Source: Mycobacteriaceae bacterium
Lineage (GTDB): Bacteria > Actinomycetota > Actinomycetes > Mycobacteriales > Mycobacteriaceae
Assembly: GCA_019242135.1 (NCBI GenBank)
Contig: JAFAWC010000009.1
Coordinates: 1-5,863, forward strand
Direction: 5' to 3'
Length of the DNA: 5,863 bases
A model generated the notes under the pieces. The model made no database searches. It was not told the origin of the DNA and saw only the letters and a program-made list of their open reading frames with translations. Each line of letters starts with the position of its first letter. The stretch's first letter is position 1. The position numbers and the translations under genes are program-made. Below are positions 5,705 through 5,863 of the stretch, piece after piece.

Positions 5705-5863
5705 CCGGTGTCCTCTCGTAGTCGGGTCGGTGTGGTTTGAGCGACCAGATGCCCGTCACGCATGAGCAGCAGGTCGCCGCAGTGGTCGGCTTCATCCATC
5801 ACGTGACTGGAAACGAGCAGCGTGGTCCCGCCCCGGGCGAGACCGTTGAATTGCTCCCACAGA
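5626..5863 (-). CDS. ABC exporter ATPase, DrrA-type (C-terminal 78 residues, runs off right edge)
   Basis: This reading frame enters from the right edge with no start in the window and ends at TAG (5628-5626). It encodes 78 residues beginning LWEQFNGLARGGTTLLVSSH. The segment TTLLVSSHVMDEADHCGDL covers the beta strand and switch histidine (H20 of the fragment) with the MDEA motif typical of DrrA/CcmA-type exporter ATPases, followed by the LLLMRDGHLVA strand-turn. The end, TSLEEAFLSIIRR, matches the SLEDVFL-type C-terminus of these ATPases. Walker A, signature and Walker B motifs lie outside the window. It pairs with the overlapping permease downstream to form an ABC-2 exporter (Rv1687c-like order). 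The operon promoter, and probably the TetR operator, are further right. Confidence 0.9.
   Translation of the reverse strand, partial: LWEQFNGLARGGTTLLVSSHVMDEADHCGDLLLMRDGHLVAQTTPTRLREDTGCTSLEEAFLSIIRRSTVQKAEPKAG
5711..5716 (-). promoter_or_regulatory. Ribosome binding site of the permease, inside the ATPase gene
   Basis: AGAGGA on the minus strand lies six bases before the ATG at 5704-5702. It supports the long permease start and translational coupling to the ATPase. Because it lies in coding DNA of the ATPase, the match could also be chance. Confidence 0.55.

Noticed and set aside
5157..5795. Minus-strand 212-codon frame over the ATPase/permease junction
   Set aside because: It is a third frame over both supported genes, lacks hydrophobic segments or motifs, and has Arg/Pro/His-rich shadow composition.
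1..5863. Mobile elements, CRISPR, RNA genes or intrinsic terminators
   Set aside because: I saw no direct-repeat arrays, transposase motifs, tRNA/rRNA-like stretches or hairpin-plus-T-run terminators. Coding density is nearly complete and composition is even across the window.

Overview
The window looks like a chromosomal segment of a Mycobacterium, probably a slow-growing non-tuberculous species. The DNA is very GC-rich throughout (about two-thirds G+C by eye), with GTG and TTG starts as well as ATG. The run from the lipase/acyl-CoA-synthetase fusion through the Trm112-like small protein, TetR regulator, ABC permease and ABC ATPase resembles, from memory, the M. tuberculosis Rv1683-Rv1684-Rv1685c-Rv1686c-Rv1687c block. 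No database was consulted. The species is not identifiable from the sequence alone.

Layout. Bases 1-936 (minus strand) hold the N-terminal 312 codons of a duplicated-ATPase ABC-F (Uup-like) translation factor; it runs off the left edge just before its second Walker A motif. A 145-bp divergent intergenic region (937-1081) follows. It carries a plausible leaderless promoter for the ABC-F gene and only a weak promoter candidate for the rightward gene. Bases 1082-4051 (plus) encode a 989-residue fusion: an N-terminal alpha/beta hydrolase resembling class III PHA synthase but with a serine nucleophile, an Ala-rich helical linker, and a C-terminal acyl-CoA-synthetase/FATP-like adenylation domain with several altered catalytic motifs. 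Seven bases later a 74-residue Trm112/YcaR-like protein (4059-4283) is probably translationally coupled to it.

On the minus strand, 5863 down to 4225 is a compact operon read right to left: the C-terminal end of a DrrA-type ABC ATPase, a six-helix ABC-2 permease whose start lies 79 bp inside the ATPase gene, and a TetR-family regulator 4 bp after the permease. The TetR gene ends inside the Trm112-like gene, a 59-bp tail-to-tail overlap, so the two transcription units converge with no spacer.

How they fit together. The fusion protein is best read as a lipid-metabolism enzyme (acyl ester hydrolysis and/or fatty-acid activation, plausibly at lipid droplets). The minus-strand operon is an ABC-2 exporter with its likely local repressor. 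The ABC-F gene is functionally separate (ribosome-associated). There is no CRISPR array, insertion sequence, tRNA/rRNA, phage gene or obvious foreign DNA. I see no wholly new system. The points most worth a second look are the fusion protein's unusual active sites, the leaderless-start candidate, and the two gene overlaps. No stretch longer than 300 bases is without a gene.
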